Shown: positions 1 to 6,523, numbered from the stretch's first letter. The stretch: 10,049 bases of DNA from Spartobacteria bacterium (GCA_003445855.1 DMCG01000237.1:1-10049); one strand, 5' to 3'. Numbers and translations are program-made. Notes: a model not told the origin generated them from the letters alone.

Positions 1-10
1 CAGCTACAAC
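1..10. repeat. End of a two-hairpin repeat element (partial)
   Basis: The first ten bases, CAGCTACAAC, are identical to the right end of the two-hairpin element at 4586-4652. The window therefore probably opens inside the tail of another copy, with the hairpin part lying to the left. Ten bases alone could match by chance, so this is only a suggestion. The rest of 11-81 contains no gene that I can recognise. Confidence 0.35.
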
Positions 11-47
11 TCGCCGTTCGTCGCAAGCCGCGGTGTTTGATTCGGCC

Positions 48-75
48 TTGAACGAGTGGTTGTCGATCTTACACT
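48..75 (+). promoter_or_regulatory. Possible sigma70-like promoter for the DUF4337-ruvC-lipB run
   Basis: TTGAAC (48-53) and TACACT (70-75) are separated by 16 bases, and each matches four of the six consensus positions. Transcription would begin near 81-82, which is the GTG start of the first gene, so the message would be nearly leaderless. This fits the lack of a good ribosome binding site there. The spacer contains the 12-bp motif GTTGTCGATCTT found twice elsewhere in the window. The match is weak and may be fortuitous. Confidence 0.25.
59..70 (+). repeat. 12-bp motif GTTGTCGATCTT, first copy
   Basis: GTTGTCGATCTT ends 11 bases before the DUF4337 start codon. Identical copies are at 6568-6579 (same strand) and 4042-4053 (opposite strand), each beside other palindromic or repeated sequence. 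Confidence 0.5.
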
Positions 76-81
76 GAGCGC

Positions 82-618
82 GTGGAAGAAGCCGAAGTTC
101 CTCTGGAAAACTTGCACGAGCATGTCCAGCACAGCGCGGAGCACAGTGGCGAAGTGTGGATCTCGTGGGTGGCGTTGAGCACAGCGATTCTCGCTGTCCT
201 CGCCGCCATCGCCGGACTTCTCTCCGGCAAACACGCCAACGAAGCGATGATGAGTCAGATCGAAGCGTCCGATCAATGGAACTATTACCAGGCGAAAAGC
301 ATCAAGGCGTCGGTGCTCGACGCGAAGATGTCGCTGGCGAGCACGCCGGATGAAAAAGACCGCGCGAAAGCGACGCGCTACGAAGAGGAGCAAGCTGAAA
401 TCAAGACTGAGGCCGAGCGCAAAGCGGGCAGTGCGAGAGAGAATTTTCGTCGACATGAAATTTTGGCGCGGGCTGTCACGATGTTTCAAATTGCGATTGC
501 AATCGCCGCCATCTCTGCGTTGACCAAGAAGCGTCGATTCTGGCTAGTTAGCTTGGTTTTTGGAGCAGCGGGTTGCGTTTTTCTGTTTCTTGGACAGTAC
601 GCTACGGTTGCTTACTGA
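82..618 (+). CDS. DUF4337 family membrane protein
   Basis: This 178-residue protein resembles the DUF4337 family, whose function is unknown. It has an acidic N-terminus, a transmembrane segment at about residues 26-48, a charged helical middle region (about 50-128), and two more hydrophobic segments at about 131-147 and 153-171 separated by a basic KKRR turn. The DQWNYYQAKSIK stretch (about 65-75) is typical of the family. The start is GTG at 82; no in-frame ATG precedes the first membrane segment, and there is no strong ribosome binding site. It ends 3 bases before ruvC, so the two are probably co-transcribed. The long minus-strand frame over 4-489 is a shadow of this gene. The family call is fairly secure; the role is unknown. 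Confidence 0.85.
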   Translation: MEEAEVPLENLHEHVQHSAEHSGEVWISWVALSTAILAVLAAIAGLLSGKHANEAMMSQIEASDQWNYYQAKSIKASVLDAKMSLASTPDEKDRAKATRYEEEQAEIKTEAERKAGSARENFRRHEILARAVTMFQIAIAIAAISALTKKRRFWLVSLVFGAAGCVFLFLGQYATVAY

Positions 619-621
619 ACT

Positions 622-1125
622 ATGCGCGTGCTGGCCATCGATGCTTCCCTGCGCAACACCGGCGTTGCGATTGTCGATGCAAACAACGGTAAGACGCATG
701 CGCTTTATTTCGGAACGATCCACAACGCGAGTTCACTCCGCTCGTCCTCATGTTTGGTCGCGATTCGCGATCGACTGGCGGAATTGATTCGCGAACACGA
801 ACCGGATTGCTGCGCGCTCGAAGCGGTCATTTACGTGCAGAGTCACAAGACTGCGATCCTGCTTGGCGCCGCGCGCGGCGCGGCCATTCTCGCCGCCGCC
901 GAAAATGGCCTGCCCATTTTCGAATATGCGCCGACACGAATTAAACAAGCAACGGTCGGGCGCGGAGGCGCTGGAAAAAATCAGGTCGCTTTCATGGTGC
1001 GAGCGCTTCTGGGTCTGACAGAAACACCGGAGGCGGACGCGGCCGACGCGCTTGCCATCGGCCTCACACATTTGCGTTCACAGGAAGCAGCGCGCCATGG
1101 GATTCCGGCCAAAAAACAAATATGA
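622..1125 (+). CDS. ruvC: Crossover junction endodeoxyribonuclease RuvC
   Basis: RuvC resolves Holliday junctions by paired nicks during homologous recombination, working with RuvAB in the cytoplasm. The 167-residue length fits the family. The RNase H-like fold starts with MRVLAIDASLRNTG, and the four acidic catalytic residues are present at near-canonical positions: D7, E67 (in CALEAVI), D139 and D142 (in EADAADALAIG). The basic TRIKQATVGRGGAGKNQV stretch (about 105-122) corresponds to the conserved K/R-rich segment before the last acidic pair. The gene starts 3 bases after the DUF4337 stop and overlaps lipB by ATGA at 1122-1125, indicating translational coupling. No ruvA or ruvB is in the window. 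Nothing is truncated. Confidence 0.95.
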   Translation: MRVLAIDASLRNTGVAIVDANNGKTHALYFGTIHNASSLRSSSCLVAIRDRLAELIREHEPDCCALEAVIYVQSHKTAILLGAARGAAILAAAENGLPIFEYAPTRIKQATVGRGGAGKNQVAFMVRALLGLTETPEADAADALAIGLTHLRSQEAARHGIPAKKQI

Positions 1126-1886
1126 ACAAGGCGTTTCAGTGGCGCTGGCTCGGCCGCATGAATTTCGAAAAAGCGCTCGCGCTCCAGGAGGAATTGGTCG
1201 CCAAAAAGCGAGAGAATCGCAACGCCGCCGACGAGTTGCTTCTTCTCGAGCACGAACCGGTTTATACGATCGGCCGGACGCCCGATCAGTCGAGCCTGGT
1301 GGATGCAACCCATCTGCCACATCCGCTTTTTACCATCAATCGCGGCGGCCAGGCGACCTATCACGGTCCCGGCCAGTTGATCGGTTATCCGATTATTGAT
1401 CTGCGCCGATGCGGGCAGGATCTCCATCGCTATTTGCGCTGGCTTGAAGATCTTTTGATCAAGACGCTCGCGATCTACGAAATTTCAGCAAAGACGCGTC
1501 CCGGTCTGACCGGTGTCTGGATTGAAAACGGAGCCGGCGGGAGCCGAGCGACGTCGACGGGAAAGCCCGAGAGGGTTGACGAGCCGGGCGGCGAGTCAAT
1601 CAATCGCAAGATCGCGTCCATTGGCGTAGGCGTTCGCCATTGGATCACGATGCATGGTTTCGCGCTCAACGTCTGCGGCGATCTCGCGCCCTTTGATCGC
1701 ATCATTCCGTGCGGCATCCAGAACGTGACCATGACTTCGATCGAAAAAGAAACCGGCCGAGCCCTTCCTCCCGAGGAGGTCGGTCGTCGCGTGGCCGAAA
1801 TCGCATTCCACACGATCGCCAATCTCACGACTGAGGGTTCTCTCATCCAGATTTCCCGACAGCCCGACAACGCATTTTTGATTTAA
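1122..1886 (+). CDS. lipB: Octanoyltransferase LipB with an in-frame repeat insertion
   Basis: LipB moves octanoyl from acyl carrier protein to lipoyl domains, the first step of protein lipoylation in the cytoplasm. Visible motifs are RGGQATYHGPGQ (about 74-85), KIASIGVGVR (163-172), MHGFALNV (177-184) and IIPCGIQNVT (194-203). The catalytic pair is K163 and C197; their 34-residue spacing equals that of E. coli K135/C169. Odd feature: about 26 residues (roughly 136-161, rich in G, S, R, E) sit between GVWIENG and KIASIGV, where ordinary LipB has a short turn. These are encoded by a dispersed repeat (1527-1604) whose second copy is at 4051-4129. The frame stays open, so the enzyme may still work with an enlarged surface loop. 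It overlaps ruvC (ATGA) and ends 2 bases before the next gene. Confidence 0.94.
   Translation: MNKAFQWRWLGRMNFEKALALQEELVAKKRENRNAADELLLLEHEPVYTIGRTPDQSSLVDATHLPHPLFTINRGGQATYHGPGQLIGYPIIDLRRCGQDLHRYLRWLEDLLIKTLAIYEISAKTRPGLTGVWIENGAGGSRATSTGKPERVDEPGGESINRKIASIGVGVRHWITMHGFALNVCGDLAPFDRIIPCGIQNVTMTSIEKETGRALPPEEVGRRVAEIAFHTIANLTTEGSLIQISRQPDNAFLI
1527..1604. repeat. Dispersed GC-rich repeat, copy 1 (inside lipB)
   Basis: This 78-bp segment begins AACGGAGCCGGCGGGAGCC and ends GCGAGTCAATCAAT. It matches 4051-4129 over its whole length with a few substitutions and one single-base length difference. Flanks do not match, so the ends are sharp. It contains direct sub-repeats of GAGCCGG. Both copies lie in the same orientation on the plus strand. 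Here it is read through in lipB without a stop codon and adds about 26 residues to the protein. Confidence 0.85.
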
Positions 1887-1888
1887 CA

Positions 1889-2710
1889 ATGGCCATCCCT
1901 CTCGAAGACAACGTCGGCGACATCATCGGCAAAGCGCAGCGTGGTTTGCGCATCTCGGACAGCGAACTTGCCGAAAAATCCGGCGTATCTCGCGAAAAGA
2001 TCAACGATGTTCGCAGCGGCAAGATCGACAATGAAGCGATCGAGCGAATTGCGCCGGTGTTAAAGCTAAACGCCAAAGCCCTTGTCGATCTCGCCAAAGG
2101 CGAGTGGAAACCGGACAAGCTGGAAAATTTCGACGGGCTCGCGCAATTCACGACGGATTACAGCGGCATGGCCGTGAACTCATATCTCGTTTGGGACCCG
2201 ACGACGAAGGACGCGGCCGCGTTCGATAGCGGCGCGGATTGCGCCGAAATGCTGCGGCTCGCGACCAAACAAAATCTGAGCATAAAATTAATTCTTCTCA
2301 CGCATGCGCATTCCGATCACGTCGCCGATTTGCCGCGGCTTCGCGAAGAAACGGGCGCGCAAGTTTTTGCGCCAGCGCGCGAATCAGTGCCGGGCGCTGA
2401 GCAGATTGAGGAAGGCAAACGTTTTCGGCTCGGCAAGATCGACATCGATACTCGGCTGACCTCGGGCCATTCACCCGGCGGGATGACTTACGTTGCCACC
2501 GGCCTCGCGCGACCAATCGCCATTGTCGGCGATTCGCTTTTCGCCGGTTCGATGGGCGGCGGAAACGTCTCCTATGATGACGCCGTGCGAAATAATCTCG
2601 ACAAAATTCTGACGCTGCCCGACGAGACAATCATTTGCCCCGGCCATGGGCCGATCACGAGCGTGGGCGAAGAAAAAACTCACAACGCGTTCTTTGCGGG
2701 ACGCGTCTGA
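1889..2710 (+). CDS. HTH domain fused to metallo-beta-lactamase-fold hydrolase
   Basis: The 273-residue protein has two parts. Residues about 10-70 form a Cro/XRE-like helix-turn-helix (SDSELAEKSGVSREKINDVRSGK). Residues about 80-273 form a metallo-beta-lactamase-fold hydrolase with a full set of metal ligands: H139, H141, D143 and H144 in THAHSDH, H194 in SGHSPGG, D215 in VGDSLFAG, and H253 in CPGHGP. The pattern resembles the glyoxalase II-like branch, which hydrolyses thioesters, but the substrate cannot be read from the sequence. The HTH may bind DNA or may serve only as a protein-interaction module. ATG 1889 lies 2 bases after the lipB stop with no clear ribosome binding site. The stop TGA (2708-2710) is also the first bases of the left arm of the next cassette. 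Confidence 0.88.
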   Translation: MAIPLEDNVGDIIGKAQRGLRISDSELAEKSGVSREKINDVRSGKIDNEAIERIAPVLKLNAKALVDLAKGEWKPDKLENFDGLAQFTTDYSGMAVNSYLVWDPTTKDAAAFDSGADCAEMLRLATKQNLSIKLILLTHAHSDHVADLPRLREETGAQVFAPARESVPGAEQIEEGKRFRLGKIDIDTRLTSGHSPGGMTYVATGLARPIAIVGDSLFAGSMGGGNVSYDDAVRNNLDKILTLPDETIICPGHGPITSVGEEKTHNAFFAGRV

Positions 2711-2744
2711 TGTTTGATGGTTGATGTTTGAGGTTTGATGTTGG
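2708..2744. repeat. Left inverted-repeat arm of the four-helix-bundle cassette
   Basis: This arm is built of near-tandem TGATGTTTGA-like units (2708-2744). Its first 33 bases match the reverse complement of the right arm (3096-3128) with about six mismatches by my alignment, the outermost ten being identical. The arm starts exactly at the stop codon of the upstream hydrolase gene. Confidence 0.75.
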
Positions 2745-2747
2745 CCG

Positions 2748-3137
2748 ATGAAGAAGACCGCCGAACTGCAGGAGCGGACTAAAAGCTTCGCGCTTCGGAT
2801 TCTCAATCTTATCGAACAACTGCCAAATACGATCGGCGGAAGGGTTCTCGCCAATCAGCTCGCGAGAAGTGCTACTTCAGTCGGAGCGAATTATCGGGCA
2901 GCGTGTCGTGCGCGCTCGCGTGCAGAGTTTGCTTCGAAGTTGGGAACCGTAGCTGAAGAAGCGGACGAAAGCTTGTATTGGCTCGAGTTAATTCGCGATG
3001 GGAATTTTATTCCTGAGAGAAGAATTGCTTCCCTGGTATCCGAAGCTGACGAGCTGACCGCGATCTTTACTTCTGGGCGCCGATCCGCATCGCGCCCTCA
3101 ACCATCAAAAATCAAACGTCAAACATCATCATCATGA
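2748..3137 (+). CDS. Four-helix-bundle protein (23S rRNA intervening-sequence family)
   Basis: The 129-residue protein matches the four-helix-bundle family first seen in intervening sequences of bacterial 23S rRNA and related in fold to the Avd accessory protein of diversity-generating retroelements. Recognisable signatures are FALRILNLIEQLP near the start, LANQLARSATSVGANYRAA (about 34-52), and EADESLYWLELIRD (about 71-84). It is all helical, basic in helix 2, and has no catalytic motif. Molecular function is unknown. The last dozen or so residues (PQPSKIKRQTSSS) are merely the translated right inverted-repeat arm. The ATG is 3 bases beyond the left arm, and the stop overlaps the next start by ATGA (3134-3137). 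The gene interrupts an operon of unrelated enzymes, consistent with insertion as a cassette. Confidence 0.9.
   Translation: MKKTAELQERTKSFALRILNLIEQLPNTIGGRVLANQLARSATSVGANYRAACRARSRAEFASKLGTVAEEADESLYWLELIRDGNFIPERRIASLVSEADELTAIFTSGRRSASRPQPSKIKRQTSSS
3096..3130. repeat. Right inverted-repeat arm of the four-helix-bundle cassette
   Basis: The segment CCTCAACCATCAAAAATCAA followed by similar units is the imperfect reverse complement of 2708-2744. It lies inside the 3' end of the four-helix-bundle gene and runs up to the ATG of the following dehydrogenase gene, with only a short CAT/ATC run between. Confidence 0.75.
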
Positions 3138-4030
3138 ACATCGGATTTGTCGGCGTCGGGCGGATGGGTGCGAACATGGCGCGCCGATTGAAAGATCGAC
3201 AATTTCATGTCACCGCCGTTTACGACACGAATCGCGCGGTCGCGACGTCGCTCGCGCAGGAGCTCGGTTGCGCGGCGAGTCAGGATTTATCGGAAGTAAC
3301 AGCGAGCACGGACGTGATCATCACGGTTGTCTCGGATGACAACGCGATGCACGAAATTTTTTCCGGAAGCGGCGACAACTTGCTGATCAATGCGCGCGGG
3401 AAACTTTTCATCAACTGCGCGACGATTTCGCCGCAGGTCAATGTCGATCTTGAAAAGCTCGCACAAAAAGCGGGCGCGCAAACGCTCGAAGCGTGCATGG
3501 CCTCGAGCATTACGCAGGCACGCGAGGGTTCGCTTTATTTGATGTGCGCGGGAAGCGAAGAAGCATTTCGGAAGGCGGAACCGATTTTAAAAGAGCTTGG
3601 ATCGCCCGTGCGCTTCGTCGGCCAATCGGGCGAAGCGGCGAAAGTGAAGGCGCTGGTCAACATGGTGATGAACATCAACACGGCCGGCCTGGCCGAAGGG
3701 CTTGGGCTCGGAGCCGCGCTCGGTCTCGATCTAAAAATGTTGCGCGAAGTGTTCGCGCAAACCGGCGCCGCGTCGCGCGTTCTCGAAACGGATGGTGAAG
3801 ATATGCAAAATCGAGAGCACACCTGCTTTTTCTCGGCGGCGCATGCGGCGAAAGACAGCGGGATCGCGCTTGAGCTAGCGGGCAGTGTCGGTCTCGATCT
3901 ACCGCTCGCGGGCGCGACCAAAAAACAATACGACCAGATGATCGCGGAAGGATTGGGCGAGCTCGACAAATCGGGAATTGCCGAACTCACGTTCAAAGAT
4001 CGACATAAACATTCTGGCGATCACGTCTGA
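3134..4030 (+). CDS. NAD(P)-dependent beta-hydroxyacid dehydrogenase, GLYR-like
   Basis: The 298-residue protein belongs to the 6-phosphogluconate / 3-hydroxyisobutyrate dehydrogenase superfamily, which oxidises beta-hydroxyacids or reduces semialdehydes. The N-terminal Rossmann motif is GFVGVGRMGANMA (4-16). The GEAAKVKALVNMVM segment (166-179) matches the glyoxylate/succinic semialdehyde reductase (GLYR) pattern, making K170 the likely catalytic lysine. K240-D241 form the conserved KD pair in the helical C-terminal domain. Odd feature: the substrate-binding segment, usually a P-V-S-G type motif, reads EACMASSITQAREGSL here, so the substrate is uncertain. The final charged tail is not conserved in the family as far as I know. 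The start overlaps the stop of the four-helix-bundle gene. The substrate specificity is not assigned. Confidence 0.88.
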   Translation: MNIGFVGVGRMGANMARRLKDRQFHVTAVYDTNRAVATSLAQELGCAASQDLSEVTASTDVIITVVSDDNAMHEIFSGSGDNLLINARGKLFINCATISPQVNVDLEKLAQKAGAQTLEACMASSITQAREGSLYLMCAGSEEAFRKAEPILKELGSPVRFVGQSGEAAKVKALVNMVMNINTAGLAEGLGLGAALGLDLKMLREVFAQTGAASRVLETDGEDMQNREHTCFFSAAHAAKDSGIALELAGSVGLDLPLAGATKKQYDQMIAEGLGELDKSGIAELTFKDRHKHSGDHV

Positions 4031-4041
4031 GGTGACGCGGC

Positions 4042-4053
4042 AAGATCGACAAC
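4042..4053 (-). repeat. 12-bp motif GTTGTCGATCTT (minus-strand copy)
   Basis: The reverse complement of GTTGTCGATCTT stands here, 11 bases after the dehydrogenase stop and abutting the dispersed repeat that starts at 4051. Exact plus-strand copies are at 59-70 and 6568-6579. Confidence 0.5.
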
Positions 4054-4129
4054 GGAGCCGGCGGGAGCCGGGCGACGTGGACGGAGTTAGCCCGCGAGGG
4101 TTGACGAGCCGGGAGGCGAGACAATCAAT
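4051..4129. repeat. Dispersed GC-rich repeat, copy 2 (end of the MOSC gene)
   Basis: This 79-bp copy matches 1527-1604. On the minus strand it provides the last codons of the MOSC reading frame (IVSPPGSSTLAG) and its TAA stop at 4087-4089. It lies between the convergent ends of the dehydrogenase and MOSC genes, so here it may also affect transcript ends. It contains GAGCCGG direct sub-repeats but no long perfect hairpin. Confidence 0.85.
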
Positions 4130-4577
4130 TGCGCGTCGCCAAGCGCGATCGATCCGTCGGTCAAAATCTGCGCGCGCAGTCCGCCGTTGTTCGCCAAAAA
4201 ATTTTTCGCGCCCGGAGCGAAGGCAGTGTCCATCCAGCGACAGGGCGCGCAATAGGACGCGCGGCCGAATCGCACGCCTTGGATTTCAAATTCACGGCCG
4301 ATCAATTCATTCAAATCGACGTCGGAAACGATTACGTTGCGCCGCAAGACGCCAGCCGGTTTGCTCGAAATCGCGAACTCCGCTCAAAAATTTCCGCGGA
4401 GAAAAATGTGATCTGTCCTTTGTAGTTTTCACAAAAATCGAAATAGCGATCGCCGATTAGACCGCGCCCGGCAACGCACTCGATTCGCTCTTTCTCGATC
4501 AACGGAAAGTTATCCGGCTGGCCGGCGCGGCCGACGAAGTTGTGCCCGGGCGAAATGAAAATTTGGCGGATGAACAT
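4087..4577 (-). pseudogene. MOSC-domain protein gene with a frameshift
   Basis: MOSC domains bind sulfur or carry it to molybdenum-type cofactors through a conserved cysteine. The first part, from ATG at 4577, reads MFIRQIFISPGHNFVG, then GRGLIGDRYFD and KGQITFFSAEIFER. The family-like continuation KPAGVLRRNVIVSDVDLNEL, then GVRFGRASYCAPC with the likely functional cysteine, and later FLANNGGLRAQIL, is in another frame. The frames change near 4372-4385; one missing base or two extra bases would explain it, and a TGA blocks the second frame just upstream. Combined length would be about 163 residues, normal for a small MOSC protein. The C-terminus comes from the dispersed repeat. It is either a decaying gene or a sequence error. 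A TTG at 4583 is an alternative start. Confidence 0.75.
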
Positions 4578-4585
4578 CGACAAGA

Positions 4586-4652
4586 GTTGTAGTGGCCGCT
4601 GTCCTCAGCGGCAATTCCCAATACTGCCGCCAGAGACGGCGGCAGCTACAAC
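4586..4652. repeat. Two-hairpin intergenic repeat element
   Basis: The element is bounded by GTTGTAG (4586-4592) and its reverse complement CTACAAC (4646-4652). Inside are two hairpins: GCCGCT/AGCGGC (4595-4600 and 4607-4612, loop of 6) and CTGCCGCC/GGCGGCAG (4624-4631 and 4638-4645, loop of 6). It resembles REP/BIME-type or small MITE-like elements. It lies in the gap between the divergent MOSC and ABC transporter genes. The first ten bases of the window match its right end. The remaining gap, 4653-4693, shows TTGACG at 4655-4660 but no convincing -10 box. Confidence 0.8.
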
Positions 4653-4693
4653 GCTTGACGCAACGATCTCACGGCTGACGTTGATTGCGCAGA

Positions 4694-6523
4694 ATGAAAA
4701 CGATCTGGCGCGTTTTTGCTTATCTGAAGCGTTATCCGTCGCTCGCGGCCGGGACGCTGGGCTGCGCGATCATCGGCACATTAATGGTGATCGTTTTTCC
4801 GGCGGTGGCGAAGCGAATCATCGACGACGTGGTGCGCCTGCATCATCCGGAGAAATTGCTGCCGCTGATTTTGTTTGCCGTGATTGCTTTCCTTTTGCAA
4901 CACGCTTTCAACGCGCTGCGGATTGTGTTGAACAATACGTTCGAACAAAAAGTCATTTTCGATCTGCGCAGCGATCTGTATTCGCACATTCAATTGCTCC
5001 CGCTGCGTTGGTTCGACAATCGCGCCACCGGCGATCTCATGACACGCGTCATTGAAGATGTGAACTCAGTCGAGCGGGTTCTGATCGATGGGATCGAGCA
5101 AGGTGTGGTTGCGATCTTGCAGGTGCTCATCGTGCTCGGCGTGATGTTTTATTTGAACGCGAAGCTGGCGCTGCTCGCGCTCGTTCCATTTCCACTTCTG
5201 ATTGCTGGTGCGCTGGCCTACACGCTCACCGCGCACCGGCGTTATCGACTGCAACGCCGCGCCGCCTCGGCCATGAACGCGCTTCTGCACGACAACCTTT
5301 CCGGTGTCCGCCAGATCAAGAGTTTCGTGCGCGAGAAGGAAGAGCACGCGCGTTTCAACCGCGTGAGCGACCAGCTGCGCCACGCCACACTGGTGGTGAT
5401 GCGGGTGTGGGCAATTTACAGCCCGTCGATGTCGATGTTCGAAGCGTTCGGCGCGGTCATTGTCCTGGCCTTCGGGAGTCGCGCTGTGCTCAGCGGTGCG
5501 ATGCAGATCGGCGATTTAGTTGCCTTTTTGATACTAACGGCATTTTTGTACGATCCAGTAAGCCGGTTGCATCAGCTCAATCAGCTCGTGCAAGCCGGCC
5601 GCGCGGCCGGTGAGCGTGTCTTCGAAATCCTCGATGAACCGATCGAACCGGATTGGATCGAGGAGAAGATTTCGGCGCGAATCGCGGGCGATATTCGCTA
5701 TGAAAATGTGAGCTTCAGTTACACAGAGGGGCTTCCCGCACTCATTCACGTTTCGTTCCATGCTCCGCCCGGCGCCACAATCGCGCTGGTGGGGGCGACC
5801 GGCGCCGGGAAGTCGACGTTGGTGAATCTGCTCGTCCGCTTTTATGAATTCACCAGCGGCGAAATTTATGTCGATGAAAGACCGATTCGCGAATACGGTC
5901 TGCGCGCTTTACGCGAAGCGGTCGGGGTGGTGACGCAGGAGAGTTTTTTGTTCAATGGATCGATCCGCGAGAACTTGTTGATGGGAAAACCGAGCGCGAC
6001 GGACGTGGAATTGTGGCGCGCGGCAGACGCGGCGAATGCGCGCGGTTTCATCGAGAGGTTGCCGACCGGTTTGGAAAGCGTCGTCGGCGAGCGCGGAGTG
6101 AAGTTAAGCGTCGGTGAAAAACAGCGGCTGTCGATTGCGCGCGCGCTCTTGAAAGATCCGCCGATTTTGATCCTGGATGAAGCGACCGCGAGCGTGGACA
6201 CGGAGACGGAGCGCCTCATTCAGGAAGCGCTCGAACATTTGATGGCTAACCGGACGTCGATTGTCATTGCGCATCGGCTTTCGACAATTGTGCACGCGGA
6301 CGAAATTCTTGTGCTGGATCACGGCCGGATCATCGAACGCGGCCGGCACGATGAATTGCTCGCGCTCGGCGGAAAATATGCGCGGCTATGCGAACAAAGT
6401 TTGCTTGAAACCCGCCAAGAAACGCTCGGTGGCGCCCGCGAATTGGAAGCGGCATTGGTAGGGCGAGACTCTGTCGAGTCGACGGAAATTGAAACGGAAG
6501 TTTCGCCGTTGGATCGACAATAA
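4694..6523 (+). CDS. MsbA-like ABC exporter (fused permease and ATPase)
   Basis: The 609-residue protein is a half-size exporter that would dimerise in the inner membrane and flip or export lipids or other hydrophobic substrates. Residues about 15-310 carry the six-helix membrane domain with FDNRATGDLMTRVIEDVNSVE, a typical coupling-helix region. The ATPase domain (about 330-570) has Walker A GATGAGKST (367-375), Q-loop VTQESFLFNGS (Q415), signature LSVGE in place of LSGGQ (471-475), Walker B ILILDEA (491-497) and the H-loop histidine H527 in IVIAHRLST. All catalytic elements are present. The ATG at 4694 is preferred over TTG at 4685; neither has a good ribosome binding site. The polar tail after about 570 is variable. 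Substrate cannot be told; lipid A-type export is only a family-level guess. Confidence 0.93.
   Translation: MKTIWRVFAYLKRYPSLAAGTLGCAIIGTLMVIVFPAVAKRIIDDVVRLHHPEKLLPLILFAVIAFLLQHAFNALRIVLNNTFEQKVIFDLRSDLYSHIQLLPLRWFDNRATGDLMTRVIEDVNSVERVLIDGIEQGVVAILQVLIVLGVMFYLNAKLALLALVPFPLLIAGALAYTLTAHRRYRLQRRAASAMNALLHDNLSGVRQIKSFVREKEEHARFNRVSDQLRHATLVVMRVWAIYSPSMSMFEAFGAVIVLAFGSRAVLSGAMQIGDLVAFLILTAFLYDPVSRLHQLNQLVQAGRAAGERVFEILDEPIEPDWIEEKISARIAGDIRYENVSFSYTEGLPALIHVSFHAPPGATIALVGATGAGKSTLVNLLVRFYEFTSGEIYVDERPIREYGLRALREAVGVVTQESFLFNGSIRENLLMGKPSATDVELWRAADAANARGFIERLPTGLESVVGERGVKLSVGEKQRLSIARALLKDPPILILDEATASVDTETERLIQEALEHLMANRTSIVIAHRLSTIVHADEILVLDHGRIIERGRHDELLALGGKYARLCEQSLLETRQETLGGARELEAALVGRDSVESTEIETEVSPLDRQ

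Noticed and set aside
4..489. Long minus-strand open frame of 161 codons
   Set aside because: It is antisense to the DUF4337 gene, is Arg/Phe-rich with no recognisable domain, and is explained by the codon bias of the plus-strand gene.
2708..2744. CRISPR-like short repeats
   Set aside because: The TGATGTTTGA units are adjacent and degenerate with no spacers; they are better explained as an inverted-repeat arm.
2748..3137. Avd protein of a diversity-generating retroelement
   Set aside because: The fold is related, but no reverse transcriptase, template repeat or variable repeat is present in the window.
3978..4460. Plus-strand open frame of 160 codons across the MOSC region
   Set aside because: It is Arg/Ser-rich low-complexity sequence, antisense to clear MOSC motifs, and runs through the dispersed repeat.
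4655..4683. Promoter for the ABC exporter
   Set aside because: TTGACG is a good -35 box, but no acceptable -10 sequence is found at 16-18 bases, so I did not list it as a feature.
4540..5055. Plus-strand open frame of 171 codons overlapping the ABC transporter start
   Set aside because: It runs through the two-hairpin element and then overlaps the well-supported exporter gene in another frame; no domain is visible.
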